From: Candidatus Woesearchaeota archaeon
GTDB lineage: Archaea; Nanobdellota; Nanobdellia; Woesearchaeales; DSVV01
DNA length: 57,853 bases
NCBI GenBank assembly: GCA_016214075.1
Contig: JACRPI010000011.1
Location: forward strand, 1-57,853
Reading direction: 5' to 3'
The number at the start of each line of letters is the position of its first letter. The stretch's first letter is position 1. Positions 1 to 9,116 of the stretch are shown here, one piece after another. The notes beneath the pieces are model-generated. The model was given only the letters and a program-made list of their open reading frames with translations. It did no database searches and had not been told where the DNA came from. Made by a program: the position numbers and the translations under genes.

Positions 1-46
1 GTTCATCCGGAATTCTCCAACCATCATCTCTAACAACTAATCCCAT
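1..46 (-). CDS. IS5-family transposase, N-terminal fragment (15 codons)
   Basis: Fifteen codons read MGLVVRDDGWRIPDE and then leave the window at its left edge. The DDGWRIPDE stretch is typical of the N-terminus of small IS5-type DDE transposases, where it is normally followed by residues like LWEKI. A Shine-Dalgarno-like GAGGTGA lies just upstream of the ATG (about positions 51-58). The catalytic DDE residues are not in the window. The 3' end of a related gene lies at 57729-57853. Confidence 0.7.
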   Translation of the reverse strand, partial: MGLVVRDDGWRIPDE

Positions 47-135
47 CGGGTCACCTCTTCTCATTCTCACGTGACCCATTCCCTAATATCTATTCAATGA
101 GAAAGCTACTATTTATTCCTTTCGGGATAGGCTCT
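1..135 (-). mobile_element. IS5-like insertion sequence, 5' end piece
   Basis: This is the left piece of an insertion sequence that runs off the window. It holds the transposase start (ATG at 46 on the minus strand), an untranslated stretch, and a terminal repeat GGGATAGGCTCT at 124-135. The inverse of that repeat, AGAGCCTATCCC, is present at 57716-57727 at the other end of the window. The same orientation at both ends suggests two copies of one multi-copy IS, or one copy cut by a linearised circle. The family call rests on the transposase residues and the repeat, not on a database match. Confidence 0.85.
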
Positions 136-161
136 TAATACTCAATAAATGATTGCGTAGA

Positions 162-277
162 CATATAAGGACTTGCTGAGCGACAATTCTTTCGCCAATT
201 GGAAGCGAGATCAGGTACAACACTCACTGCGTTCGGTTGTACGCTCAATAACCGCCTTGTAGTGCTTTTGAATCCCC
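162..277 (-). repeat. Dispersed intergenic element, copy A
   Basis: Read on the minus strand this copy begins with the shared block GGGATTCAAAAGCA followed by AAGGCGGTT (250-277) and ends with TCGCTCAGCAAGTCC (to 162). Between them is a hairpin with arms GTACAAC and GTTGTAC (about 215-242). Blocks of nearly the same sequence recur at 13334-13402, 20781-20890, 24493-24617 and 35880-35975. No reading frame is conserved between copies, so a non-coding RNA or a small non-autonomous mobile element is more likely than a gene. This copy sits between the IS end and the pyrB promoter. Confidence 0.7.
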
Positions 278-380
278 AGGTATTTTTGAGTTATTAATGT
301 AATAAAAGAGACTGTCTACTAAAGCAATCGAGAGGTAAGAAAATAAAAAACCCAATCTTCATCCCAAAACAGTAATGAAC

Positions 381-392
381 AAACTATAAAAG
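381..392 (+). promoter_or_regulatory. TATA box of pyrBI
   Basis: The stretch AAACTATAAAAGGG carries a TATA box centred near 386. Transcription would start around 411, only a few bases before the pyrB ATG at 418, giving an almost leaderless mRNA. No Shine-Dalgarno sequence is visible before the ATG, which fits. Confidence 0.6.
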
Positions 393-417
393 GGATGAAA
401 CAAACTCTATTTTTTTA

Positions 418-1344
418 ATGAAGCAATGGAAAGGAAGACCAATTATTTCTATCAACGACTTTTCTCGAGATGAAATTATTCATGTGCTGGAAACAGCAAA
501 AAAATTAGAAAAAATCCAGAGAGAAGAGCGAGCAGCGCTTCTAAAAAATAATGTGGTCGCAACATTATTCTTTGAACCATCAACAAGAACGCGATTAAGT
601 TTTGAAAGCGCGGCAGCCCAACTAGGCGCAAAAGTAATTGGCTTTGCGGATGCAAAAAGCAGCTCTACAATAAAAGGAGAAACACTGCATGACACCATAA
701 AAATGGTCGAGCAGTATGCGGATATTATTGTCATGCGTCATCCGCAGGAGGGTGCTGCCCGTCTTGCAGCAGACATCACAAAAAAAATAGTGATTAATGC
801 AGGGGATGGTGCAAATCAGCATCCTACACAAACATTTCTTGATCTCTATACAATAAAAAAAACACAAGGGAAGCTTACTGGATTAACAGTCGCCTTGGTT
901 GGTGACCTTAAGTATGGAAGAACAGTGCATTCACTCGCGATTGCCCTTGCGCACTTTGGCTGTATATTATATTTCATTTCACCAGAAACACTGCGCATGC
1001 CTGCGTCAATTTGTGAACAGCTGCAGAAAAAAAATATACAATATGCGCACTATGAGAGAATAGAAGAAGTACTTCCAAATGTCGACATTCTCTACATGAC
1101 AAGAATTCAAAAAGAGCGATTTGGTGATCCAATGGAGTATTTGCGAGTGAAAGACGCGTACATTTTACAACCCCACACACTCAGTAATGCAAAAAAGAAT
1201 CTAAAAATTCTTCATCCGTTGCCGAGAGTAAACGAGGTTGCGCAAGAAATTGACGCATTGCCATATGCAGGCTATTTTGAGCAGGCAGGGAATGGAGTGC
1301 TTGTTCGTCAGGCGCTACTTGCGCTTGTGACAGGAAGGATATAA
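418..1344 (+). CDS. pyrB: Aspartate carbamoyltransferase catalytic subunit
   Basis: PyrB condenses carbamoyl phosphate with L-aspartate to carbamoyl-aspartate, the committed step of pyrimidine synthesis, in the cytoplasm. At 308 residues it has the usual family length. The carbamoyl-phosphate loop STRTR is at residues 55-59, the mobile SSSTIKGET loop at 81-89, MRHP at 106-109, HPTQ at 135-138 and the HPLPRVNE aspartate-binding segment at about 266-273. No key residue is missing. The stop is followed after one base by pyrI, so the two subunits are co-transcribed, as expected for the PyrB-PyrI holoenzyme of archaea and enterobacteria. Confidence 0.98.
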   Translation: MKQWKGRPIISINDFSRDEIIHVLETAKKLEKIQREERAALLKNNVVATLFFEPSTRTRLSFESAAAQLGAKVIGFADAKSSSTIKGETLHDTIKMVEQYADIIVMRHPQEGAARLAADITKKIVINAGDGANQHPTQTFLDLYTIKKTQGKLTGLTVALVGDLKYGRTVHSLAIALAHFGCILYFISPETLRMPASICEQLQKKNIQYAHYERIEEVLPNVDILYMTRIQKERFGDPMEYLRVKDAYILQPHTLSNAKKNLKILHPLPRVNEVAQEIDALPYAGYFEQAGNGVLVRQALLALVTGRI

Positions 1345-1345
1345 T

Positions 1346-1801
1346 ATGAAAGCAAAAAAAGTGTTGGAAGTTGCGGCAATTGAAAATGGCACGGTCTTAG
1401 ATCATCTTCCCAGTGAAAAAGTGCTGAAGATTGTGGAAATTCTCGCGTTGCATCAAGAAAGTAGAATCACGTTAGGGATGAATCTCGAGAGTAAAAAGCA
1501 AGGGAAAAAAGGAATCATCAAGATAGAAGGTCGTGATTTAACAGAAGAAGAAATGAACAAGATTGCGATCCTTGCGCCAGAAGTGACAGTAAATCAAATA
1601 AAAAACTATGGGGTCATAAAAAAGAAAAAAATTGTCTTGCGTGAGATTGAGCCAAACACGCTTCGTTGCAATAATCCCAACTGTATTACAAACGCGGAGT
1701 CAGTAGCAACAAAATTTCATATTCTTGACAAAAAACCATTAAAGATGCGCTGTTATTTCTGCGAACGTTCCATTGAAAAAGAAGAAATGATTTTTCTGTA
1801 A
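1346..1801 (+). CDS. pyrI: Aspartate carbamoyltransferase regulatory subunit
   Basis: PyrI binds nucleotide effectors in its N-terminal domain and contacts PyrB through a C-terminal zinc domain. The 151-residue length is normal. Four zinc ligands are visible as Cys108, Cys113, Cys136 and Cys139 (CNNPNC and CYFC). The N-terminal allosteric domain keeps the TLGMNL-type strand followed by GKKGIIKIE. The start is one base after the pyrB stop. It ends head-to-tail with the RPA gene on the other strand, leaving only a 9-base gap. Confidence 0.97.
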   Translation: MKAKKVLEVAAIENGTVLDHLPSEKVLKIVEILALHQESRITLGMNLESKKQGKKGIIKIEGRDLTEEEMNKIAILAPEVTVNQIKNYGVIKKKKIVLREIEPNTLRCNNPNCITNAESVATKFHILDKKPLKMRCYFCERSIEKEEMIFL

Positions 1802-1810
1802 AAGAAGAGT

Positions 1811-2821
1811 TTAAACCTGCGCTTTCTCTAATTCCTGCTGCAATCGAGAAATTTCTTCTTCAGGATTAATGTTAGTCTCCACTTTGTTTGCGATAAATTC
1901 AAGACGAGCAAACATCAGGTTTTTGGTTACTCGTCCTGTAGTTTTGAGCATTTCTCCAAGAAGATCTGTTTTCAATTTCTCAAATGTTTCAGGAGCAGTT
2001 CGGTAAACTTGAATGTCTTCGTCTGTTTTCTTGAGCAGCTGCTGAAGTTGTGTTCCAAAGAGGACAACACGAATATTGCCGCTACCATCGTCAAGATAGA
2101 CATTCATTACATAAGAAAATTCTGGTTTTACAACACCGTGATCAGGACATTGAAAGCCAACACCTTGCTCTTTGATTCGTTTCTTGCATGCAGGGCAGCG
2201 TTCAAAGAATTTCATGTCATAGACTTGGACGATCGTGCCAAGAAGTTCAACATTATTTTGATTCTCTTCAAGAGCTTTTATTTGTTTGCGAAGGGCAGCT
2301 GCAGTGGGTTGTGCTGCAACCACAGCAACAGTTTTTCCTTCAGGGTTTCGAACCAACTTCGTTCTTTCATTCAAATGAATTTCAAGCGCCCCTCTATTTT
2401 CCCGAACAGTACCATCAATAACAGCAACAATATCATTTTCAACAATGGGTTCCATTTCTTTCGTTTGATCATTCCAGCAGGTGATGCGAACAGAGCCTGT
2501 TTCATCGGCAAGAATAAAGGAGCCCACTTTACCACTTCGCTCTCCAGATTGAAATGCACGAATGTCAAATTTACGAGTCATTCGTCCAAGAACTTCCCCT
2601 GTGCGAAGTCCTGCGTAAAGATCGCGGATTTTAAGTTTCACATCTGTTTGTGCAAGTTTAATGCCGAGTTCGTTTGCGAGAATATGCGCGGCGCCTTCTT
2701 TGGAAATGAGGCCAGAAAGTTGTTCCATCTTAATCTTTATTTGTTCGTCAATCTGTTCAGCAGTAAGATTCTTCTCTGTTTTTATTTTTTCAATAAGCTG
2801 TTCATAGGGGATTTTGATCAT
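1811..2821 (-). CDS. Replication protein A-like ssDNA-binding protein
   Basis: This is an archaeal RPA-type single-strand DNA-binding protein of 336 residues for replication and repair. The N-terminal helical part (residues 1-60) is followed by one OB fold (about 65-155, with SFILADETGSVRITCW) and a second OB fold (about 190-330). The second is interrupted by a zinc finger with ligands Cys209, Cys212, Cys225 and His228. A TATA-like TTTTTATATC about 25 nt upstream of the ATG indicates a leaderless transcript. The dephospho-CoA kinase gene lies directly upstream on the same strand with a 35-nt gap, so the RPA promoter sits in that gap. Confidence 0.93.
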   Translation of the reverse strand: MIKIPYEQLIEKIKTEKNLTAEQIDEQIKIKMEQLSGLISKEGAAHILANELGIKLAQTDVKLKIRDLYAGLRTGEVLGRMTRKFDIRAFQSGERSGKVGSFILADETGSVRITCWNDQTKEMEPIVENDIVAVIDGTVRENRGALEIHLNERTKLVRNPEGKTVAVVAAQPTAAALRKQIKALEENQNNVELLGTIVQVYDMKFFERCPACKKRIKEQGVGFQCPDHGVVKPEFSYVMNVYLDDGSGNIRVVLFGTQLQQLLKKTDEDIQVYRTAPETFEKLKTDLLGEMLKTTGRVTKNLMFARLEFIANKVETNINPEEEISRLQQELEKAQV

Positions 2822-2856
2822 AAAAAAAGAGAAGGACTAAAGATATAAAAAGGTGA

Positions 2857-3426
2857 TCATTGTCGTCGAGCATGTTCCAGATGAGTGACAATTTTCATAA
2901 CTGCTTTTTTAAGATCATTTTTCGATGCTGTATTTGCAATCATAAAATCCGGGTTCTGAAAAGCTTTCTGTACTTGTATCCGCTCAGTAATCTCTTTTCT
3001 ACTCCATCGCTTTGCGCGTGTTGCGCAGACGAGAGGAGGTGCAGTAATGAGAATAGTGCAATCAATAAAAGTGCCTAAACCAAGTTCTTGAACTAAGGCG
3101 CAGTCAAGGACAGCATTTCTCCTCTCTTTTTTCATTTTTTTTATTTCCTGAAGAATCTTTTTCCGTAATGGAGGATGCATGATGACATTGAGCTTTTTCA
3201 ATGTCTTCTTATTGAAAAATGCACGTTTTGCAAGCAAAGCCCGATCTATCTTCCCATGAGTAATAATCGCATTTCCAAACGCAGCAGTAAGGCGTTTGAC
3301 AATGCTAGGATCTTCCAAAAGCGCGTGTCCAAGACTATCAACAGAAATCCGTTTCCAAGAGTGCGGAAAGAAGCTCGCCGCAGTAGTTTTTCCAGAACCC
3401 ATAAACCCAGTAATTGCAATAATCAT
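2857..3426 (-). CDS. coaE: Dephospho-CoA kinase-like P-loop kinase
   Basis: It probably phosphorylates dephospho-CoA at the 3' ribose hydroxyl, the last step of CoA synthesis. The chosen start gives 189 residues beginning MIIAITGFMGSGKTT, with the Walker A loop at residues 7-15. A later DCALVQELGL region and the RWSRKEITERI basic segment agree with the CoaE lid. A longer reading upstream to 3549 exists but would overlap the divergent protease gene and its promoter. The shared TATATA at 3449-3454 lies about 26 nt upstream of this ATG. Other archaeal P-loop (d)NMP-type kinases are an alternative. Confidence 0.75.
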   Translation of the reverse strand: MIIAITGFMGSGKTTAASFFPHSWKRISVDSLGHALLEDPSIVKRLTAAFGNAIITHGKIDRALLAKRAFFNKKTLKKLNVIMHPPLRKKILQEIKKMKKERRNAVLDCALVQELGLGTFIDCTILITAPPLVCATRAKRWSRKEITERIQVQKAFQNPDFMIANTASKNDLKKAVMKIVTHLEHARRQ

Positions 3427-3447
3427 AATGTCATTATATTTAGAAAA

Positions 3448-3458
3448 GTATATAAATC
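3448..3458. promoter_or_regulatory. Shared bidirectional TATA box
   Basis: GTATATAAATC contains the palindrome TATATA (3449-3454). It lies about 26 nt upstream of the coaE ATG on the minus strand and about 34 nt upstream of the protease ATG on the plus strand. No second good TATA box is visible in the 58-base gap, so one palindromic box may serve both genes. Confidence 0.5.
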
Positions 3459-3484
3459 TTCTTTCTGAAAAAAGAAGCAGTGCA

Positions 3485-6400
3485 ATGAAGCGACAAAAAA
3501 AGAAGCTGCACAGTGTTTTCTTGAGTCTTTTGCTAGTTCTCCTGCTCATAATAATGCTTCTTCCAACAAGCAGCGCAGCAGAGATTGATCCGGAAGTTGC
3601 TGCGGCAATAGAAAGCCAAGGCTCTGCAGAGGTTATTGTGTTTGTCGATGCGCCACTCAGCGAAGAAACACAAGTACTTTTGAATCAGCAAGAATATATT
3701 TCTGGACAAGATATGCAGGTACTCAAAAAAGCGCTTAAAGAGAAAAAGAAGAACATCCAAAAGCAGCAGCAGAATGTCTTGCGGCAGATGAATGTGGTAG
3801 AGTCGACAAGTACTGAAGTAAGTCCTACTACACTGGAATCTGAAGATATAGATCTAGTTCTCGAAGAGAAATATTCCTACATCAATGCATTCTCGGGGAC
3901 ACTCACAAGAGAAGGATATGAAAAATTGGTGCGTGATGAACAGGTAACAGGCATCTACAAAAATGAAGAAGTCAAATTGTTGTTGGATACAGCAACAGGG
4001 TTTGTCACTGCGCCATTTGCACAAACAATTTCCCTCAATGGATCAACGATTAATGGATCAGGAATAGGGATATGTGTCATTGATACAGGTGTTGATACCA
4101 CGCATCCGAGTTTGCAAGGAACAATTGTTGATCAATATTGTTATTGTTCACAAGGTACAGGCTGTTGTCCTAACGGAAAAACAGAAGATACAAGTGCAGC
4201 AGATGATAACGGCCATGGCACTGCGGTGATTGGAACAATCGCGTCGCAAGATCCGAGTTATCCTGGCGTTGCCCCAGGAGCACAAGTAATGGTCGTAAAA
4301 GCGTTTAGCAGTACAGGAAGCGCGACAACAGGAGATGTCCTTTCGGGAATTGTAAAATGTTTGGAAAAAGCGTCCACACATAACATAAAAGTGTTCAGCT
4401 TCAGTTTTGGCGGCACAACGTATTCCTCCACATGTGATGTGGATCCACTTGCTTCTGTCGCGAATGAGTTAGTTGATCTTGGTTTCTTTGTGAGCGCTGC
4501 ATCTGGAAATAGTGGGGAGAGCGCAAAAATAAGTAGCCCTGCATGTGGAACAAATGTGACTGCAGTGGGCGCAGTGTATGACAATGGCAGTACAGTTCCA
4601 GATACTGTTCCGAGTTTTAGTAATGCGAATGGTGCGTTAGACTTGCTTGCGCCAGGAGTAGGAATTTGTACAACATCAATAAATGGAAAAAGTTCATCGT
4701 CCTGTGCAAGTAAGAAGAGTGGTGTTTCAGAAGAAACAGCAGGAAAGAATTTTGGGCAATATTCAGGAACAAGTTTCTCTGCGCCGATGGTTGCGGGTGC
4801 GGCAGCGCTTGTTGCGCAGTACAAACAAGAAGAAGCAAATACAGTTCTGAGTCCTTTAACAATTAACGATGTGTTGACACAGTATGGAACAAGCGTTTTA
4901 GACAGCAGAAATGGAAAATATTTTCCACGTCTGAATATAGAGAATACATTGCGCAATATTGACGCAGCAGCGCCAGAAATTATCTTTGCAGCAGAAACTC
5001 CTGTGGATGGCGCAACAATAGAGAAAGGAGCAACAGTAAATATTTCAATAAACGCATCTGATGCAGTAAACAATGTGAGCAACTGCATTATTAATTATAA
5101 TGGTTCAAACACATCAATGGCTATGGTTTCTTCAGGAAGAACTGCGCAATGTAGTGCGCAGATCATTGCAGCAGCATCAAGCGACTATACCATCTATGCA
5201 GAAGATGCGAATGGAAACAGCGAAACAGTAACGCGATCATTTGTCGTCTCCAGCAATCCGCCAGTTATTGACAGCTACAACCCAGAAAGTACCGCGCTTG
5301 CACTTATTATTCCAGAAACGCAACTATTCATGATCACCGCAACAGATAGTGATAATGATGCACTAACATATACGTGGAAAGTTGATGGCACAGAAGTAGG
5401 AACAAGCACAGAATACGAGTTCGATTCAGAAGAATATGAGGTCGGAACACACACAATCATCGCGCAAGTACACGATGATGTTTCTACAACAGAACAGATA
5501 TGGAATGTTTCTGTAACAGAACGACATGCACCAACAGTAACAAACGTAACGATCACTCCACAAGAAGCGTATAGGAACGCATCATTAGTATGTGCATACG
5601 AATACAGTGATGCAGATAATGATCCAGAAAATGGAACAAGTGTTGTGTGGTACAAAAATAATGAGCTCCAGAACATTTCCAATACTACCATTCCCGTAGA
5701 ACTTCTTGTTGTTGATGATTTCTGGAATTGTAGCGTCACTCCTTCTGATGGAGTCTTAGAAGGAGAAGTAGCAATATCTTCTGCAAGAGTAATTCAAAAT
5801 GGAGTTCCTGCACTGAGTATTACAGGGACAACAACTGTATATGAAACAGAGAACATCGTGCTCACAATAGAAGCAGAAGACAGTGATGGAGACTCTATTA
5901 CAGTTGCATTGAACGATTCTCAGTTCACGCAAAATGGAACAAATTATACTCTGCAAACAACGCTGAGTTCTGCGGGAATATATACGCTTTCAGTGACAGC
6001 AGCAGATGCGTATGATACAACAACAGAACAATTCTCCTACACAGTCACTAACGCAGAAGATACTGATGGGGATGGGATTCCTGATTTCAAAGATGACGAT
6101 GATGACAATGATGGTATTCTTGACACTGAGGATAAGATCCAAGGAACTCCAACGCTGATGAATTATGCAAACTTCACCATTGAAATAAATGGATCAATAA
6201 ACACAACAGGCAATTTCACAGAGGTTCTTCCAGTTTCTTTACTCTTAGACGAAACAACAAACATGACGTTCTTCCATAATTTTTCAGAAAGCAATCTCAT
6301 TCTCAGCGCAGTAGTCTTTGAAAATGCAAATACAAGCGAAGGAAATATTCTGATTCACAATTTGACTACAGTAAATAAAACAATAATCATTCCTGATAGA

Positions 6401-7204
6401 AATGCAAGTACAACGGCGGTTTGTGTGTATGATGTAGTAGATCCAACAATGCAGGCAATAACAAGTGCGTGTAATGGAACTGCGCAGTATCTTGTACCAT
6501 GCAATGGAACAATAACAAATGGATATAGCTGTACAGACAGCGGCACTACGTATATTATTACAGGGCTTCAGCATTCAGGTGTTCTAGAAATGTGTGTGGA
6601 TAATGACAGCGATGGCTACGGAACAGGCTGTGTGTTAGGAACTGATTGTAATGATAATAATGCAGCAGTTTCTCCTGCGGCAACAGAGATTGCGGATAAC
6701 GGGATAGATGATAACTGTGATGGAACTGCATATGCAACGCCAGTGCAGCAGCCAGTAGAAGAAGAAGAGCCTGCAGCAGCAGGCGGTGGTGGAGGAGGCG
6801 GAGGTCCTGGTCCAACAACAAGTGACGAAGGAACAGAGGCAGCAGGAGAAGCAACAAGTGCAGTAACAGCAGAAACGCAAGCAGAAAATGCAGAAACAAA
6901 ACAAGAAACAACTGCTGAAGAAACAGCTTCTTTAGATGCACAAGCAGCAGAACAAACAAATGAAGCAGGAGGAACAGAACAAGCAAATTCTGTCTTTGCA
7001 TTAACCGGTGCTGTAGTGACAGATATACTGAATGGTAATGTTTCGTATGGATTTGTAGGAAGTATAATGATCGGTATTTTTGTATTCGGCGGTCTTATCT
7101 TTGGTGCGTCACGAATGTTCAGAAAGAAAAAAACAAAAGCAACTACTGCAGTAAAAGAACAGCTCACTGATATCTATGAAGGAATAAAAGATTTGTTTAG
7201 GTAA
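3485..7204 (+). CDS. Membrane-anchored subtilisin-like protease
   Basis: This is a secreted S8 serine protease of 1239 residues held at the cell surface. A signal peptide (1-32) is followed by an inhibitor-like prodomain (about 33-165). The catalytic domain shows Asp200 (VIDTGVD), His244 (NGHGT), the oxyanion Asn342 (ASGN) and Ser430 (GTSFSAP). Ig/PKD-like domains follow, then a calcium-binding DTDGDGIPD stretch near 859, a MopE-like DNDSDGYG...DNGIDDNCDG segment near 1040-1080, a Gly and Glu/Ala-rich linker, an LTGAVV motif, one membrane helix (about 1186-1208) and a short basic tail. The start was set at 3485 because the upstream extension has no signal peptide and overlaps coaE. Confidence 0.93.
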   Translation: MKRQKKKLHSVFLSLLLVLLLIIMLLPTSSAAEIDPEVAAAIESQGSAEVIVFVDAPLSEETQVLLNQQEYISGQDMQVLKKALKEKKKNIQKQQQNVLRQMNVVESTSTEVSPTTLESEDIDLVLEEKYSYINAFSGTLTREGYEKLVRDEQVTGIYKNEEVKLLLDTATGFVTAPFAQTISLNGSTINGSGIGICVIDTGVDTTHPSLQGTIVDQYCYCSQGTGCCPNGKTEDTSAADDNGHGTAVIGTIASQDPSYPGVAPGAQVMVVKAFSSTGSATTGDVLSGIVKCLEKASTHNIKVFSFSFGGTTYSSTCDVDPLASVANELVDLGFFVSAASGNSGESAKISSPACGTNVTAVGAVYDNGSTVPDTVPSFSNANGALDLLAPGVGICTTSINGKSSSSCASKKSGVSEETAGKNFGQYSGTSFSAPMVAGAAALVAQYKQEEANTVLSPLTINDVLTQYGTSVLDSRNGKYFPRLNIENTLRNIDAAAPEIIFAAETPVDGATIEKGATVNISINASDAVNNVSNCIINYNGSNTSMAMVSSGRTAQCSAQIIAAASSDYTIYAEDANGNSETVTRSFVVSSNPPVIDSYNPESTALALIIPETQLFMITATDSDNDALTYTWKVDGTEVGTSTEYEFDSEEYEVGTHTIIAQVHDDVSTTEQIWNVSVTERHAPTVTNVTITPQEAYRNASLVCAYEYSDADNDPENGTSVVWYKNNELQNISNTTIPVELLVVDDFWNCSVTPSDGVLEGEVAISSARVIQNGVPALSITGTTTVYETENIVLTIEAEDSDGDSITVALNDSQFTQNGTNYTLQTTLSSAGIYTLSVTAADAYDTTTEQFSYTVTNAEDTDGDGIPDFKDDDDDNDGILDTEDKIQGTPTLMNYANFTIEINGSINTTGNFTEVLPVSLLLDETTNMTFFHNFSESNLILSAVVFENANTSEGNILIHNLTTVNKTIIIPDRNASTTAVCVYDVVDPTMQAITSACNGTAQYLVPCNGTITNGYSCTDSGTTYIITGLQHSGVLEMCVDNDSDGYGTGCVLGTDCNDNNAAVSPAATEIADNGIDDNCDGTAYATPVQQPVEEEEPAAAGGGGGGGGPGPTTSDEGTEAAGEATSAVTAETQAENAETKQETTAEETASLDAQAAEQTNEAGGTEQANSVFALTGAVVTDILNGNVSYGFVGSIMIGIFVFGGLIFGASRMFRKKKTKATTAVKEQLTDIYEGIKDLFR

Positions 7205-7209
7205 AGACA

Positions 7210-7665
7210 ATGCGCGCGCCAACGCATCTCCTTTTTGCAGTTGTTTGTTTTCTGATATACAGCAGTTATTATGACATAACATATCCTCTCTTGTTCATCA
7301 GCATTGTTCTTTTTATGACCTTGTTTGTAGACATTGATGAACCGGACTCAAAAATAGGAAAGCTCTTTTGGCCTGTTGCGCAGAGTATCAAGTGGGTGCT
7401 TGGACATCGAGGACTGCTTCATAGTCTTATTCCTCCATTGTTATTATTTTTGATTTATAGGTTTATGGGGTGGAATGAAATCGCAATTGCGGCATTTATT
7501 GGCTATAATGCGCACCTTGTCGCGGATATGCTCACGCCGCATGGTATTTATCCACTATACCCAATTCCATGGAGAATTCGAGGACCAATTCGTGTAGGCT
7601 CGTTAGGAGAATATATGTTTGCAGGAATGCTTCTTGTAGTGATTGCAATCAAGCTGCTTCTTTGA
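7210..7665 (+). CDS. YdjM/DUF457-like membrane metal-dependent hydrolase
   Basis: This 151-residue membrane protein has about four hydrophobic helices. It keeps the conserved histidine/aspartate pattern of the YdjM family: PTHLLFA at the N-terminus, DIDEPDSKIG near residue 41, GHRGLLHS near 75 and HLVADMLTPHGIYPLYP near 106. Family members are called metal-dependent hydrolases but their substrates are mostly unknown. It starts five bases after the protease stop, so the two probably share a transcript. Its end overlaps the convergent gene at 7649 by 17 bases. Confidence 0.85.
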   Translation: MRAPTHLLFAVVCFLIYSSYYDITYPLLFISIVLFMTLFVDIDEPDSKIGKLFWPVAQSIKWVLGHRGLLHSLIPPLLLFLIYRFMGWNEIAIAAFIGYNAHLVADMLTPHGIYPLYPIPWRIRGPIRVGSLGEYMFAGMLLVVIAIKLLL

Positions 7666-8488
7666 ACACATCAGCAGGTTCTGCAGGAGATTCTTGCTGC
7701 ACTTGATACACAAGAGAAGAAACGCTGTGAAGAATTTGGTTTGCGTCTGTATCTGCCTGTTTCCAGTCTGTTTCTAATTCTTCTAATGCGCGTTGAATTG
7801 CAGTACTAACAGCAGCAATGTCTTGTTGATGAATCTTGCCAGTGCCAAGCTGGACTTCTTTTTGAAGCGTCGTCATAACGTGTTGTTGTGCGCGGCTGAG
7901 TTTGGTTTGGATAATTTGTTTAACTTCCGCGGCAAGCCCTTCACGTATGCCTGCGCCAAGAGCAAAGAGTTGTTGATACGAGCAGGAGTTGTAAAGACTA
8001 TCAATTTCTTGAAGCTCTTTCTTAATCCCTTCAGTGCTGGAGGTTTGTTCTTGTTTCAAATAATCCGCGTATTCTTTAATAGAATTGTAAACTTGGTTTG
8101 CCTGATGTTGTTTAATGAGGACAACAAACGTTGCGAGAGGGATCATATTGAAAAAAAATTCAAATCCTTCGCCAATCCCTGGAATCAAAGAAAGTCCAAA
8201 GTTTGCAGCTTCTGCGAGAAACAAAAGCGCCCATCCTGTACCAACTTGTTGTCTATATTTGAGGAACATAAGAACGCCACCAACCCAATCTCCAACATCA
8301 AGACCTGTAATACCAATGCCAAGAAGTTCATCCCAAAAAGAGAGGCCAGCGTCAATACCATAATCAAAAAACAAAGAAGTGCCTAATGCTCGAATGTATG
8401 AACGCAAGGAATACACAAGTGCGAGAACAAAGAATGCGCAAATCAGCCAGAAGACAGGGTTGCTGATAATATCTCCTAGTGTTGCCAT
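7649..8488 (-). CDS. Membrane protein with C-terminal coiled coil
   Basis: I do not recognise a family for this 279-residue protein. The N-terminal half has several hydrophobic segments (about residues 8-30, 55-70, 80-105 and 110-130) with glycine-rich GIGITGLDVGDWVGG and GLSLIPGIGEG stretches. The C-terminal half (about 140-270) is soluble and predicted coiled coil by its heptad-like pattern. It lies downstream of the winged-helix gene at 8533 and is probably the last gene of the operon that begins at 11585. Confidence 0.75.
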   Translation of the reverse strand: MATLGDIISNPVFWLICAFFVLALVYSLRSYIRALGTSLFFDYGIDAGLSFWDELLGIGITGLDVGDWVGGVLMFLKYRQQVGTGWALLFLAEAANFGLSLIPGIGEGFEFFFNMIPLATFVVLIKQHQANQVYNSIKEYADYLKQEQTSSTEGIKKELQEIDSLYNSCSYQQLFALGAGIREGLAAEVKQIIQTKLSRAQQHVMTTLQKEVQLGTGKIHQQDIAAVSTAIQRALEELETDWKQADTDANQILHSVSSLVYQVQQESPAEPADVFKEAA

Positions 8489-8532
8489 GAGAATATTTCT
8501 GTAAAACCACTATATTAATGTTGCTTAAAATA

Positions 8533-9093
8533 CTACAATAAATACTTCCCTTCTTTTTCCTTAATTTTCCCTTCTTTCACGAGAATGTTGACAAACTTCT
8601 TAATGTGTTCCTCAGGCATCCCAGCGCGTTTGCTGATTTCAAGCAATGTTTTTGGTCCAGACTCAAGAGTGGCTATAACCACGTTGCGTGCAAGGGTCAA
8701 TCCATTCTGTTTAACGACCTTGTTCTCTGCAGAAAGATTTTTGATAAGCATATCGAATTTGTGTAATCGTGCTTGAAGATCATTCAAGTAATCAGTAAAA
8801 TCATTTGCGCTGTATACTAATTCTGTTGGCTCATACACTTCGATCGAGCTTGGCATGTAATCAAAGCAGAAATACGTCATCGTAGGAAGATCATGAAACC
8901 CAAGATCCAATTCTGCAAAAACACTAAAGAGGGTATTCACTTCTTTTGGTTCTTCATATTCCACGTTGTATACAGTAATCTTTTTCTCTTCTTTCTTGAG
9001 TTTTTCAATGTAGAGACGCAAGGTCTCTTGAATGTGTTCTTTTGGAGCGCCGAGCATTTCAATAACAACTCGTGCTTTGATAATTTCTTTCAT
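8533..9093 (-). CDS. Uncharacterised protein with C-terminal winged helix
   Basis: This soluble 186-residue protein starts MKEIIKARVVIEMLGAPKEHI, which resembles an alpha/beta domain in archaeal conserved proteins. It ends with a small winged helix-turn-helix (about residues 130-186: GPKTLLEISKRAGMPEEH, then VKEGKIKEKEGKYLL). A regulatory or adaptor role is possible but not shown. It lies 23 bases downstream of the lamin-tail surface protein gene and 44 bases upstream of the membrane/coiled-coil gene on the same strand. Confidence 0.75.
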   Translation of the reverse strand: MKEIIKARVVIEMLGAPKEHIQETLRLYIEKLKKEEKKITVYNVEYEEPKEVNTLFSVFAELDLGFHDLPTMTYFCFDYMPSSIEVYEPTELVYSANDFTDYLNDLQARLHKFDMLIKNLSAENKVVKQNGLTLARNVVIATLESGPKTLLEISKRAGMPEEHIKKFVNILVKEGKIKEKEGKYLL

Positions 9094-9116
9094 GACAAGA
9101 AGAAAATAGTGTTGTT

